Below are positions 16,785-26,429 of a DNA stretch of 64,000 bases, piece after piece. The translations under genes and the position numbers were made by a program. How positions within the stretch are numbered: the first letter of the stretch is position 1; every line of letters starts with the position of its first letter. This stretch comes from Mogibacterium sp. (GTDB taxonomy: Bacteria; Bacillota; Clostridia; Peptostreptococcales; Anaerovoracaceae): contig JAEUGJ010000033.1 of the NCBI GenBank assembly GCA_016775335.1, positions 23,699 to 87,698 on the forward strand, read 5' to 3'. The notes beneath the pieces were generated by a model. It saw nothing but the letters and a program-made list of their open reading frames with translations, did no database searches and was not told the DNA's origin.

Positions 16785-16899
16785 GTATTAGTTAGAAACT
16801 AATTTTAGATTGGGTCAAAAGAAGTACGATTCTCCGGAAACCCCCGAATAATCGCATTTCTTTTTATTCATTCAATAAATCGACGGAAGGAATTGGAAC

Positions 16900-19800
16900 A
16901 TGTTTGAGAATTTATCAGAAAAATCCGTCGCAGAAACCCAGGAGGAACAGGTCAATCATTGGAAAGACATTGATCTTCTGGACCGCTGCGTAAAGGAAAG
17001 AGAAGATTGCCCAAGCTTCGTCTTTTTCGAAGGACCACCGACAGCAAACGGCAAGCCGGGTATTCACCACGTTATGGCGAGAACCCTGAAGGACTCCATT
17101 AACCGGTACAAGACGATGAAGGGATTCCAGGTTAAGAGAAAGGCCGGATGGGATACCCATGGACTGCCGGTTGAGATTGAGGTGGAGAAGCAGCTGGGAA
17201 TGAACGGCAAGCAGGACATCGAGAAGTACGGCATTAAGGAGTTCAACGAGAAGTGCCGTGAGTCCGTATTCAAGTACACCAGCATGTGGACGGACATGTC
17301 CGACCGCATGGCGTACATGGCGGACCTGGATGATCCGTATATTACATACAAGAACGATTATATTGAATCCGGCTGGTGGATTCTGAAGAAGTTCTTCGAT
17401 GCCGGACTGATCTACGAAGGCCACAAGGTTCAGCCGTACTGCGCTCGCTGCGGAACGGGACTGGCTTCCCACGAGGTTGCGCAGGGATACAAGGAGATTT
17501 CCGTTCTGACCGTAACCTGCAAGTTCAAGCGCAAGGGCATGGACAACGAGTACTTCCTGGCATGGACCACCACACCGTGGACCCTGCCGTCCAACGTGCT
17601 GATTACCGTTGGCCCGGAAGTGGATTATATCCGTGCGAAGATGCTGGAAGGACCGGAAGAAGGCAACGTGCTGATCGTCGCTCAGGCTTTGGCCGACAAG
17701 GTGCTGGGAGAAGGCAAGTACGAAGTGCTGGAAACCATGAAGGGTAAGGATCTGGAGTATCAGGAATACGAGCAGCTCATGCCTTTCGTAAAGATGGAAG
17801 ACGGAGACAAGAAGGCGTTCTTCGTTGCATGTGCGGATTATGTCAGCACCGAGGATGGTACCGGTCTGGTTCACACCGCTTATGCATTCGGTGAAGACGA
17901 CTACAACACCTGCCGTCGCTACAACGTTCCGTTTGCGAGACCGGTGGACGAGAAAGGTAGATTTACCGAGACGCCATGGGCCGGCCACTTTGTAATGGAA
18001 GACGGTCTGGATGTTGAGATTCTCAAGTACCTGGCAGGGGAGAACAAGGTGTACTCCAAGCAGAAGATGGTCCACAACTATCCGCACTGCTGGAGATGCG
18101 GCACTCCGCTGGTATACTACGCAAAGCCGGGCTGGTACATCGAGATGAGCAAGCTGAAGGATCAGCTGGTAGAGAACAACAATACCGTGAACTGGTATCC
18201 GCCTTTCGTCGGCGAGAAGCGTTTCGGCAACTGGCTGGCAGAAGTAAAGGACTGGGCGATTTCCAGATCCAGATATTGGGGAACTCCGATTCCGATCTGG
18301 CGCTGTGAATGCGGTCACCTGGAGTGCATCGGCAGCAGAGAAGAACTGAAGGAAAAGGGCGTTGAAGCCGTTGATCCGGAAACCATCGATTTGCACCGTC
18401 CGTACGTAGATGACATCCATCTCACCTGTCCGGAATGCGGAAAGACCATGACCCGTATCCCGGAAGTTATGGACTGCTGGTTCGACTCCGGTGCGATGCC
18501 GTACGCGCAGTGGCACTACCCATTTGAGAACAAGGAGCGCTTCGAGAAGGAGCTGTTCCCGGCAGACTTTATCTGCGAAGGCATCGACCAGACCAGAGGC
18601 TGGTTCTACTCCCTGATGGCGATTTCCACATTCATCATGGGAAGAGCACCGTACAAGAACGTACTGGTTAACGACCTGATCCTGGACAAGGAAGGAAAGA
18701 AGATGTCCAAGTCCAGAGGAAATACGGTTTCGCCGTTCGAACTGCTGGACAAATACGGTGCCGATGCGCTGAGATGGTACCTGGTATCCACCTCTCCGGC
18801 ATGGACCCCAACCCGGTTCGACGAGGATGGCGTTAAGGAAGTAGTCAGCAAGTTCTTCGGAACCCTGAAGAACATCTACAACTTCTTCGTACTGTACTCC
18901 AACCTGGAGGATCTGGATGTGGCATCCCTGCAGGTTCCGTATGAGAACCGTCCGGAGCTGGACCGCTGGATTATTTCCAGATACAACAAGTGCATCCGGG
19001 AAGCCACCGCTGCGCTGGATTCTTATGAACACATGAGAATGGTTCGTACCATCAACGATTTCGTTGTAGAAGACCTGTCCAACTGGTATATCCGCCGGGC
19101 AAGAAGAAGATTCTACGCGGAAGAGATGGATGAGGATAAGAAGAGCGTATTCGCCACAACCTACGAGATTCTGGTGGGCGTTGCGAAGCTGATTGCACCG
19201 ATTGCACCGTTCATTTCCGACGAGATGTACATCAAGCTCACCGGAAACGAAACCGTTCACACCGCATACTATCCGGAAGCAGACGAAAGTCTGATTGACG
19301 AGAAGGTTGAGGAGAGAATGGGTCTGGTAAAAACACTGGTGAACTTGGGCAGAGGAACCCGTGAAAAGGAAAAGCTGAAGGTTCGTCAGCCGCTTCAGGA
19401 AGTCATCATCGACGGAAGCTACGAATCCATCATCAGCGACCTGGTTCCGCTGATTCAGGAAGAGCTGAACGTAAAGAACGTTGTGTTTGAGCCGGAACTG
19501 GACAAATACATGAACTTCTCCATCAAGCCGAACTTCCGTGAAGCCGGAAAGGCACTGGGCAAGAACGTCAAGGAGTTCGGCAAGAAGCTGGCAGAATGCG
19601 ATGCCAAGAAGCTGATTGCGGAAGTTCAGGGCGGATCGGTGACCATGAACCTGGGCGGTGAAGACTACGAGATTCCGGAAGATTATCTGGACGTGCGTAT
19701 CTCCGCAAAGGAAGGTTTCGTGGTTGGCATGGAGAACAACGTGTTCACCATCCTGGAAACCACTCTGACACCGGAGCTGATTAACGAAGGATATGTTCGT

Positions 19801-20025
19801 GAAATCATTTCCAAGGTTCAGCAGCTGAGAAAGCAGCACGACTTTGAAATGATGGATCACATCCGGATTTATCTGGCTGCGGATGAAGAGATTCAGAGCG
19901 CCGTTAACGGAGCGAAGGACCACATCATGTCCGAGACACTGGCAGACGAAATCGCTGCGAAGGATGGCATCGAGGTATTCGATATTAACGGTCACGATAC
20001 TGGCATTGCAGTAGAAAGAGTATAA
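16900..20025 (+). CDS. ileS: Isoleucyl-tRNA synthetase, type 2 (IleRS2), with GXHH signature
   Basis: The 1041-residue class I synthetase charges tRNA-Ile. The length, the EGPPTANGKPG opening and the extended C-terminal region place it in the eukaryote-like IleRS2 group rather than the shorter IleRS1. The HIGH-type signature is Gly54-Ile55-His56-His57 instead of HxGH, i.e. first and third positions swapped; the second signature KMSKS is intact at residues 601-605. The CP1 editing domain (about 200-400) includes TTPWTLPSN. Zinc-ligand pairs CARCGTG, CWRCGTP, CECGHLECIG and CPECG are visible. IleRS2 enzymes resist mupirocin, and GXHH variants have been described as hyper-resistant. The stop overlaps the rlmN start by one base. 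Confidence 0.97.
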   Translation: MFENLSEKSVAETQEEQVNHWKDIDLLDRCVKEREDCPSFVFFEGPPTANGKPGIHHVMARTLKDSINRYKTMKGFQVKRKAGWDTHGLPVEIEVEKQLGMNGKQDIEKYGIKEFNEKCRESVFKYTSMWTDMSDRMAYMADLDDPYITYKNDYIESGWWILKKFFDAGLIYEGHKVQPYCARCGTGLASHEVAQGYKEISVLTVTCKFKRKGMDNEYFLAWTTTPWTLPSNVLITVGPEVDYIRAKMLEGPEEGNVLIVAQALADKVLGEGKYEVLETMKGKDLEYQEYEQLMPFVKMEDGDKKAFFVACADYVSTEDGTGLVHTAYAFGEDDYNTCRRYNVPFARPVDEKGRFTETPWAGHFVMEDGLDVEILKYLAGENKVYSKQKMVHNYPHCWRCGTPLVYYAKPGWYIEMSKLKDQLVENNNTVNWYPPFVGEKRFGNWLAEVKDWAISRSRYWGTPIPIWRCECGHLECIGSREELKEKGVEAVDPETIDLHRPYVDDIHLTCPECGKTMTRIPEVMDCWFDSGAMPYAQWHYPFENKERFEKELFPADFICEGIDQTRGWFYSLMAISTFIMGRAPYKNVLVNDLILDKEGKKMSKSRGNTVSPFELLDKYGADALRWYLVSTSPAWTPTRFDEDGVKEVVSKFFGTLKNIYNFFVLYSNLEDLDVASLQVPYENRPELDRWIISRYNKCIREATAALDSYEHMRMVRTINDFVVEDLSNWYIRRARRRFYAEEMDEDKKSVFATTYEILVGVAKLIAPIAPFISDEMYIKLTGNETVHTAYYPEADESLIDEKVEERMGLVKTLVNLGRGTREKEKLKVRQPLQEVIIDGSYESIISDLVPLIQEELNVKNVVFEPELDKYMNFSIKPNFREAGKALGKNVKEFGKKLAECDAKKLIAEVQGGSVTMNLGGEDYEIPEDYLDVRISAKEGFVVGMENNVFTILETTLTPELINEGYVREIISKVQQLRKQHDFEMMDHIRIYLAADEEIQSAVNGAKDHIMSETLADEIAAKDGIEVFDINGHDTGIAVERV

Positions 20026-21059
20026 TGAACAATTCAAATTTAGAATTAAAGAATATACTTGGAAACGATCCCGACGAATTAGTCGGGGTCGTTTCTGAGT
20101 TGGGTGAAAAAAAATTCCGGGCGAAGCAGCTTTTCCGGTGGCTGTCGAAAGGGGTTGGCGACTTTGATGAAATGAGCAACCTGTCGAAATCCTTTCGAGA
20201 GAAACTAAAAGAGCACTATTACATCGATATTCCCCGGGTAATTTACGACCAGCAGTCCCGCACCGACGGTACGCGAAAGTGCCTGTTCGAATTCCGGGAC
20301 GGAAGCCGGGTGGAATCCGTATTTATGAAGTACAGCTACGGGAACTCCATCTGCATCTCATCCCAGGTGGGATGCCGAATGGGGTGCACTTTCTGTGCGT
20401 CCACGCGGAAGGGTCTGGACCGAAGCCTGACGGCGGGTGAGATATTCGCCCAGGTGCTGGCCATGCGAAACCTGACGGGAGAGGACATCAACCACGTGGT
20501 GATGATGGGAATCGGCGAGCCCTTCGACAATTACGAGAACATGGCCGGTTTTCTTAGACTGATCCATCATCCCGACGGATACAATTTAAGCTACCGAAAC
20601 ATTACCGTATCCACCTGCGGCGTGATTCCGGGAATCCGCCGGTTCATGGAGGAGTTTCCCCAGGTGAACCTGGCTATTTCTCTTCATGCACCGAACGAGA
20701 AGATTCGCCGGCAATCCATGCCGGTGACCCGCAAGTACGGATACGATGAACTCATGGAAGTCTGCCGGGAATATGCGAAGGTTACCGGACGGCGGATTAC
20801 CTTTGAATACGCCCTGATCGACGGATTTAACGATTCTCGGGAGCACGCATTGGAGCTGGCGGGCCGGCTGAAGGGATGGCAGACCCATGTGAATCTGATT
20901 CCTTTGAACAAGGTAGAGGGCACCGGCTACAATACGCCAAATCGGGAGTCGGTACAGCGATTCCGCAGAATTCTGGAAGAGAATCACGTTGCGGTGACGG
21001 TTCGACGGACTTTGGGGGCCGATATCGACGCGGCTTGCGGACAACTTCGCCTGCGCTAA
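20025..21059 (+). CDS. rlmN: 23S rRNA (adenine-2503-C2)/tRNA methyltransferase RlmN
   Basis: This radical SAM enzyme of 344 residues has the CxxxCxxC cluster motif at Cys117, Cys121 and Cys124 (CRMGCTFCAST). It also has the GMGEP-like MGIGEPFDNYENM motif, ISLHAPNEKIRRQSMPV and a C-terminal TVRRTLGADIDAACGQLR that contains the second catalytic cysteine. It methylates C2 of A2503 in 23S rRNA and A37 in some tRNAs. The start codon shares its A with the ileS stop (TAATG), so the pair is co-transcribed and coupled. The short region after it contains the plsX promoter. Confidence 0.97.
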   Translation: MNNSNLELKNILGNDPDELVGVVSELGEKKFRAKQLFRWLSKGVGDFDEMSNLSKSFREKLKEHYYIDIPRVIYDQQSRTDGTRKCLFEFRDGSRVESVFMKYSYGNSICISSQVGCRMGCTFCASTRKGLDRSLTAGEIFAQVLAMRNLTGEDINHVVMMGIGEPFDNYENMAGFLRLIHHPDGYNLSYRNITVSTCGVIPGIRRFMEEFPQVNLAISLHAPNEKIRRQSMPVTRKYGYDELMEVCREYAKVTGRRITFEYALIDGFNDSREHALELAGRLKGWQTHVNLIPLNKVEGTGYNTPNRESVQRFRRILEENHVAVTVRRTLGADIDAACGQLRLR

Positions 21060-21100
21060 AGTTCTTTTATAGATTATTGAAAGACAAAGACCGAAAAAGT

Positions 21101-21115
21101 GTGATATAATATCAC
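21101..21115 (+). promoter_or_regulatory. Palindrome over the plsX -10 element (candidate operator)
   Basis: GTGATAT-A-ATATCAC is a perfect 7-1-7 palindrome whose centre contains the -10 TATAAT (21105-21110). The -35 is weak (AAGACA, 21081-21086, 18-base spacer). The sequence does not match the FapR consensus as I know it. Confidence 0.5.
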
Positions 21116-21149
21116 ATTAGGTTTTGTTGAACAAAAACGGGAGAAAACT

Positions 21150-22160
21150 ATGAATATTATGATTGACGGCATGGGAGGAGACCATGCACCGGAGGAAATC
21201 GTAAAGGGCGCCGTTCAGGCGGCGAAGGAGATTTCCGGCACCGTTTCCATCATCGGTCAGGAGGATCGCATCAACGAGTGCCTGCAGGCCCTGAACTGGA
21301 ACGGAGATAATATTGAAGTCGTAAATGCAACGGAAGTGATTTCCAACAACGAGTCGCCGGCGATGGCAGTTCGGAAGAAGAAGGACTCTTCCATTTCAAA
21401 GGGCATGCGCATGCTTAAAGAAGGAGAAGTGGATGCGTTCATTTCCGGCGGAAGCACCGGCGCACTGCTTTCCGCGGGTTTGCTGATTCTGGGCAGAATT
21501 CGCGGCATTAAGCGTCCGGCGATTGCGGCGTTCTTTCCGAAAATCGGCATGAACGATACATCCCTGATTCTGGATTGCGGCGCCAATGCGGAGTCCCGTC
21601 CGGAATACCTGCTGCAGTACGGCATTATGGGAAGTATTTTTGTGGAAAAGGTGAAGGACATCGAGAATCCGGAAGTGATGCTTCTGAACGTGGGCGCGGA
21701 AGAAGAGAAGGGAGATCCGCTTCACAAGGAATCCTTCGAACTCCTTCGAAATGCGGACATCAATTTCAAGGGAAACTGCGAAGGCCGAGATGTGCCGTTC
21801 GGATGCTGCGATGTTGTGGTAACAGACGGTTTCTCCGGAAACGTGTTCCTGAAGAGTTCCGAGGGCGTGGCCCTTGCGGTGATGAAGCGCATTAAGCAGA
21901 AGATGACGGAAGGCCTTGTGGCAAAAGCCGGCGCATTGCTGTCCTACAACAAGCTGAAGGAAATCAAGAAGGAGTTCGATTACTCCGAAGAGGGCGGTGC
22001 TCCGATCCTGGGATTAAAGGGACCGGTACTGAAGATTCACGGAAGCTCCAAGGCGAATGCCGTATACAACGCAATCTTAAAGGCGGTTCCGTACGTGGAA
22101 CAGAACGTAACCGCACTGATTGAGAATGCGATTACGGAAAAATCTTCGGGAGAGGAATAG
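21150..22160 (+). CDS. plsX: Phosphate acyltransferase PlsX
   Basis: The 336-residue protein converts acyl-ACP to acyl-phosphate, the donor for PlsY, at the membrane surface. Family motifs include MIDGMGGDHAPEEIVKGA at the start, SPAMAVRKKKDSSI, ISGGSTGALLSAG, LDCGANAESRPEYL and VTDGFSGNVFLKSSEGVA. It is the first gene of an operon with rnc, smc, ftsY, der, plsY, miaB and a site-2 protease gene. Unlike the common plsX-acpP-rnc order there is no acpP. The stop is directly followed by the rnc start codon. Confidence 0.97.
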   Translation: MNIMIDGMGGDHAPEEIVKGAVQAAKEISGTVSIIGQEDRINECLQALNWNGDNIEVVNATEVISNNESPAMAVRKKKDSSISKGMRMLKEGEVDAFISGGSTGALLSAGLLILGRIRGIKRPAIAAFFPKIGMNDTSLILDCGANAESRPEYLLQYGIMGSIFVEKVKDIENPEVMLLNVGAEEEKGDPLHKESFELLRNADINFKGNCEGRDVPFGCCDVVVTDGFSGNVFLKSSEGVALAVMKRIKQKMTEGLVAKAGALLSYNKLKEIKKEFDYSEEGGAPILGLKGPVLKIHGSSKANAVYNAILKAVPYVEQNVTALIENAITEKSSGEE

Positions 22161-22850
22161 ATGAAGGATTACTCAGTCCTGGAACGCAATCTGGGATATT
22201 CTTTTCAAGACAAAAAATTGCTGGCTCATGCTCTAACGCATAGTTCCTATGCTTCCGAGCATGATTTGGCGTATTCGGAAAACAACGAACGGTTGGAATT
22301 CATCGGGGATGCGTATCTGGACGCCATCATCGGGAACAAGCTGTACGAGGTGATGCCGAACCAACCGGAAGGAGTTCTTTCCAAGACTCGTGCTAACATC
22401 GTCTGCGAGCGTTCGCTGGCGACCATTGCCCGGCACATCGGGCTGGGCGACTTTCTTTTTCTGGGAAACGGAGAGGAAATGTACGGCGGCCGTGAGAAGG
22501 ATTCCCTTCTGGCGGATGCGGTGGAAGCCATCATTGGTGCGATTATTCGGGAGAGCGGTTACGACTGCGCGGACCGGGTGGTGCTGAAGCTGTTCGAAGA
22601 GAATATCTTGCTGGCGCTGCAGGGAAAGCTATATCACGATTATAAGACCGCTCTGCAGGAGATGCTGCAGGAGCGATATAAGAATGTAAGAATCCAATAT
22701 GAACCGGTTTCGGAAAGCGGGCCGGATCATCGAAAGGTTTTTACGGTGCAGGTAAAAGTAGACGATGCCGTTCTGGCAACCGGTTCCGGGCACAGCAAGA
22801 AAGCGGCGGAACAGGAAGCGGCCAGAAAAGTGCTGATGAAAGGGGTTTAA
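22161..22850 (+). CDS. rnc: Ribonuclease III
   Basis: The 229-residue double-strand-specific endonuclease processes rRNA precursors and structured mRNAs. The catalytic signature is NERLEFIGDAYLDAIIGNKL (residues about 33-52), with the second acidic site in DSLLADAVEAIIGA. The C-terminal dsRNA-binding domain covers about 155-229 (DYKTALQEMLQE to HSKKAAEQEAARKVL). It abuts plsX with no gap, and smc starts four bases downstream. Confidence 0.97.
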   Translation: MKDYSVLERNLGYSFQDKKLLAHALTHSSYASEHDLAYSENNERLEFIGDAYLDAIIGNKLYEVMPNQPEGVLSKTRANIVCERSLATIARHIGLGDFLFLGNGEEMYGGREKDSLLADAVEAIIGAIIRESGYDCADRVVLKLFEENILLALQGKLYHDYKTALQEMLQERYKNVRIQYEPVSESGPDHRKVFTVQVKVDDAVLATGSGHSKKAAEQEAARKVLMKGV

Positions 22851-22853
22851 TCA

Positions 22854-25800
22854 TTGCAATTTAAGCGAATCGAGATGCAGGGTTTCAAATCTTTCGCGGA
22901 CCCGGTCTGCATTGAACTGAATGATGGAATCACCTGTATCGTCGGCCCGAACGGCAGCGGAAAGAGTAACATCAGCGATGCCCTTCGATGGGTGCTGGGC
23001 GAGCAGAGCCCGAAGCAGCTTCGAGGAAACAAGATGGATGAGGTTATTTTTGCCGGAACCACCAGCCGGAAGCCGAAGGGGATGGCGGAGGTATCTCTGG
23101 TTGTTGATAACTCTTCCGGAATGCTGCCGGTTGACTATAACGAGGTAGCGGTAACGCGAAGGATGTACCGCTCCGGAGAGAGCGAATACCTGATCAACGG
23201 AAACAACTGCCGTCTGAAGGATGTGCGGGAGCTGTTCATGGACACCGGAATCGGAGTTGACGGATATTCTATTATCGGTCAAGGCAAGATTCAGGAGATT
23301 GTCAGCACCAAGCCGGAGAACCGACGGGAGATTTTCGAAGAGGCGGCGGGAATCGTTTCCTACAAAACCCGCAAGCAGGATGCGGAGCGGAAGCTGGTGT
23401 CCGCATCGGACAATCTGGAACGTGTCCGCGATATCATTTCGGAAATCGAAGACCGCATCGACGGCCTCAAGGAGGACTCCGAGAAGGCGCAGGAGTACAT
23501 CCGGCTCCGAGATCGGTATAAGGTGCTGGCGGTGAATATCATTCTGCACAGCATCGGAAATCTGGAGCGCAATGTGGAAAGCGGACAGACCGAGCTGGAG
23601 GAACTGGCGCGGGAATACGATGAGCTGCTGACACAAAAATCAGCGCTGGACCGTCAGGTGGAAGAATGCCGTATTCGGGATGCAGAGCTCAGCCGGCAGT
23701 ACGAGGAGTGCAATCGGCAGCTGCGGGAAAAGACAGAAGAACTGAACCTGATTACCAATCGGGGACAGATTAACTCCGAACGGCTGAATAATATTGAAAG
23801 CAATCTTCAGCGCCTTCAGGAAATTATTTCCGACACGACGGCGAAGATGGATGATTTAAAGAAAAAGCGGCAGTCTATGGAAAAGGATGCCGACGAGCTG
23901 GAGCAAACCGAAAGAGAATATCGCCGGGAGCTTCAGGATGCGGTGGTGCGCTTGAACGAGCGAACCAAGAAAACCGGAATTCTCCGGGAACGCATCGAAC
24001 AGAACCGGGAATCCGCGATGGATATGGGAAATAAGAACGTATCCAGGCAGGCGGAAATCAATACATTAAAGAATTATCAGAAGACCCTGCGGGACCGTAT
24101 GGAGCAGATTTCGTCAGAGAGTGAAGGACGGGAAGAGCACCTTCAGCAGAACCGGGCACGCCTGGAGGAGATGGAGACTGCTTTTACGGAAAAAGTAGAG
24201 GAGCAGGAAAATCTTCGCCGGACGGTGGAATCCCATACGGAGGAGATTCACCGCTATGAGGAGAAAATCGCGGCGGCGTCCAAGAGGCTGGAAGAAATTC
24301 TACTTCAGGTGAATCGCCAGACGGCGCGGCGGAACACCATCGAAGAGATGGAAAACAACTACGAAGGATACAACAACGCGGTTCGAACGGTGATGCAGAA
24401 GAACCTTCGGGGCGTGATAGGGACGGTGTCCGAGCTGATGTCGGTGCCGGACGGATATGAGCTGGCGATTGAAACCGCATTGGGCGGTGCCATGCAGAAC
24501 ATCGTGTGCGAGGACGACCGCTCCGCAAAACAGGCCGTGGAATGGCTGAAGTCCGCTCGGGCGGGAAGAGCCACATTCCTTCCGATTGCGTCGATTCACA
24601 GCCGTCCGATATCGCCGGGAGCGGCGGAGCACATGGATGGATATCTGGGCATTGCCGCGGAGATGATCGATTTTGAGCCGGCGTATCGGGATATTTACGG
24701 ATACTTGCTGGGCCGGGTAATCCTTGCTGACAACATGGACTGTGCGGTGGCGATTTCAAAGCGAGCGCCGGGCGGTTTTCGAATCGTGACCCTGGAAGGA
24801 GAGGTTATTTCCTCCAGCGGTGCCATTACCGGCGGAAGATATCGGAATAAATCCGCCAATCTTCTGGAACGAAAGAAGGAAATTGCTGCGCTGGACCTGG
24901 AAATTGAATCTCTCCACGCATCTCAGAAGAAGGGAAAAGCCTTCCGGGAGGAATGCGTTCAGTCCCGGGATGCGGCGAAGGAAGAGCGAAAGAAGCTGAC
25001 GCAGCGCCTTCAGGAACTGGAAGTCCAGCTCAGCGTATTAAAGAGCGAGAAGGATCACGCCGAATCCTTGGTAAAAGAAAGCGATACCGCGACCTCCCGC
25101 TATTCCGAGGAACTGGAGAATATACAGGATGATTTGAAGCGGGCGGAGGAAATGATTCTTCGTTATAAGAATCAGATTGACGAAGTGGAAAAAGAAATTC
25201 AACGCATGGAAGAGGAGTCGGAACAGCTGAGTGCAGATGTGGAACGGTACTCTTCGGATTCCGAGGAGTGTCAGGAACAGGTAGTTTCCTACAAGGTTCG
25301 GCTCGGTGAACAGGAACAGAAGATTCTGGCCATGAACGAAACCATTGAGCGAATCATCGACGACATTACCGAACAGGAAGACACGCTGAATTCCGCCGAA
25401 GAGGATTACGAGGAACAGAACCGGCAGCGGCTGCTTCTCACCACTTCCGGGGCGGAGTCCGATGAAAAGGAAACCGCACTGAAAGCGGAGAAGAAAGCGC
25501 TGGAAGACCGAGAGGTTCAGCTGACCGCAGATCTGGACCGGAACCGGCTGGATCAGGAGCGCGGAATCGAGAAGCAGAAATCCATATCCCAAAATGTTAC
25601 AGACATGCAGGATCGGAAATATAAGCTGGAAATTAAGAATACGAAGAACGAGACCCTGCTGTCCTCTCAGAAGGACAAGCTGTGGGATGAGTTTGAGATG
25701 TCCTACGCGGAAGCCCTGGAACTGCGTTCCGAGGATTTTGCCATCACTTCCGGCAATAAGGAAGCCCGGGAGATTCGGCTGCGCATGGCGGAGCTGGGCG

Positions 25801-26408
25801 ACGTAAACATTTCTGCGATTGAAGAGTACCGAAATGTGAGCCGCCGATACGAATTCATGACCACCCAGGAATCGGATCTGACCAAGGCCATGGATGAACT
25901 GCAAGGCATTATCCGGAACATGGACCGAACCATTCGGGAACGGTTCAAGGATAATTTCGAACGAATCGAAACGAACTTCGAGAGCACCTTCCGAGAGCTT
26001 TTCGGCGGAGGACATGCGGAGCTCAGCCTGGAAGATGAGCAGAATCCGCTGGATTCCGGAATCGATATCATCGCGCAGCCGCCGGGGAAATCTCTAAAGA
26101 ACATCAACCTGATGTCCGGCGGAGAGAAAACCATGACTGCCATCGCACTGATGTTCGCGGTGCTGAAGACGAAACCCACACCGTTCTGTATTCTGGACGA
26201 GGTGGAAGCGGCATTGGACGAAGCGAATATCGAGCGCTTCTCGGATTATTTGAAGAATTTCCACGAAATTCAGTTCGCCATCATCACCCACCAGAAGGTG
26301 ACGATGGAACATGCGGATGTGTTATACGGTGTAACGATGCCGGAACAGGGCATTTCCCGGATGCTGTCCCTCAAGCTGGAGGATGCACGGGAGATGGATT
26401 TGGACTAA
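22854..26408 (+). CDS. smc: Chromosome segregation protein SMC
   Basis: The 1184-residue SMC ATPase starts at TTG 22854 behind AAAGGGG. It has Walker A GPNGSGKSN at about 31-39, two long coiled-coil arms, and a central hinge (about 505-670; EDDRSAKQAVEWLKSARAGR). The C-terminal head carries the signature LMSGGEKTM near residue 1087 and Walker B FCILDEVEAALDEAN near 1110. As a homodimer with ScpA/ScpB it condenses and resolves chromosomes. The scp genes are not in the window. Its place between rnc and ftsY is the conserved Firmicute order. Confidence 0.97.
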   Translation: MQFKRIEMQGFKSFADPVCIELNDGITCIVGPNGSGKSNISDALRWVLGEQSPKQLRGNKMDEVIFAGTTSRKPKGMAEVSLVVDNSSGMLPVDYNEVAVTRRMYRSGESEYLINGNNCRLKDVRELFMDTGIGVDGYSIIGQGKIQEIVSTKPENRREIFEEAAGIVSYKTRKQDAERKLVSASDNLERVRDIISEIEDRIDGLKEDSEKAQEYIRLRDRYKVLAVNIILHSIGNLERNVESGQTELEELAREYDELLTQKSALDRQVEECRIRDAELSRQYEECNRQLREKTEELNLITNRGQINSERLNNIESNLQRLQEIISDTTAKMDDLKKKRQSMEKDADELEQTEREYRRELQDAVVRLNERTKKTGILRERIEQNRESAMDMGNKNVSRQAEINTLKNYQKTLRDRMEQISSESEGREEHLQQNRARLEEMETAFTEKVEEQENLRRTVESHTEEIHRYEEKIAAASKRLEEILLQVNRQTARRNTIEEMENNYEGYNNAVRTVMQKNLRGVIGTVSELMSVPDGYELAIETALGGAMQNIVCEDDRSAKQAVEWLKSARAGRATFLPIASIHSRPISPGAAEHMDGYLGIAAEMIDFEPAYRDIYGYLLGRVILADNMDCAVAISKRAPGGFRIVTLEGEVISSSGAITGGRYRNKSANLLERKKEIAALDLEIESLHASQKKGKAFREECVQSRDAAKEERKKLTQRLQELEVQLSVLKSEKDHAESLVKESDTATSRYSEELENIQDDLKRAEEMILRYKNQIDEVEKEIQRMEEESEQLSADVERYSSDSEECQEQVVSYKVRLGEQEQKILAMNETIERIIDDITEQEDTLNSAEEDYEEQNRQRLLLTTSGAESDEKETALKAEKKALEDREVQLTADLDRNRLDQERGIEKQKSISQNVTDMQDRKYKLEIKNTKNETLLSSQKDKLWDEFEMSYAEALELRSEDFAITSGNKEAREIRLRMAELGDVNISAIEEYRNVSRRYEFMTTQESDLTKAMDELQGIIRNMDRTIRERFKDNFERIETNFESTFRELFGGGHAELSLEDEQNPLDSGIDIIAQPPGKSLKNINLMSGGEKTMTAIALMFAVLKTKPTPFCILDEVEAALDEANIERFSDYLKNFHEIQFAIITHQKVTMEHADVLYGVTMPEQGISRMLSLKLEDAREMDLD

Positions 26409-26429
26409 CCGGAACAGTGAGGAACAAGA

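Noticed and set aside
16785..16899. Possible T-box or other riboswitch in the ileS leader
   Set aside because: The leader is too short and lacks the TGGTACCGCG-type motif; only a weak hairpin is present.
16915..20037. Open reading frame of about 1040 codons on the minus strand opposite ileS
   Set aside because: It is an exact shadow of ileS caused by strong codon bias on the coding strand; it has no recognisable domain, ribosome site or promoter.
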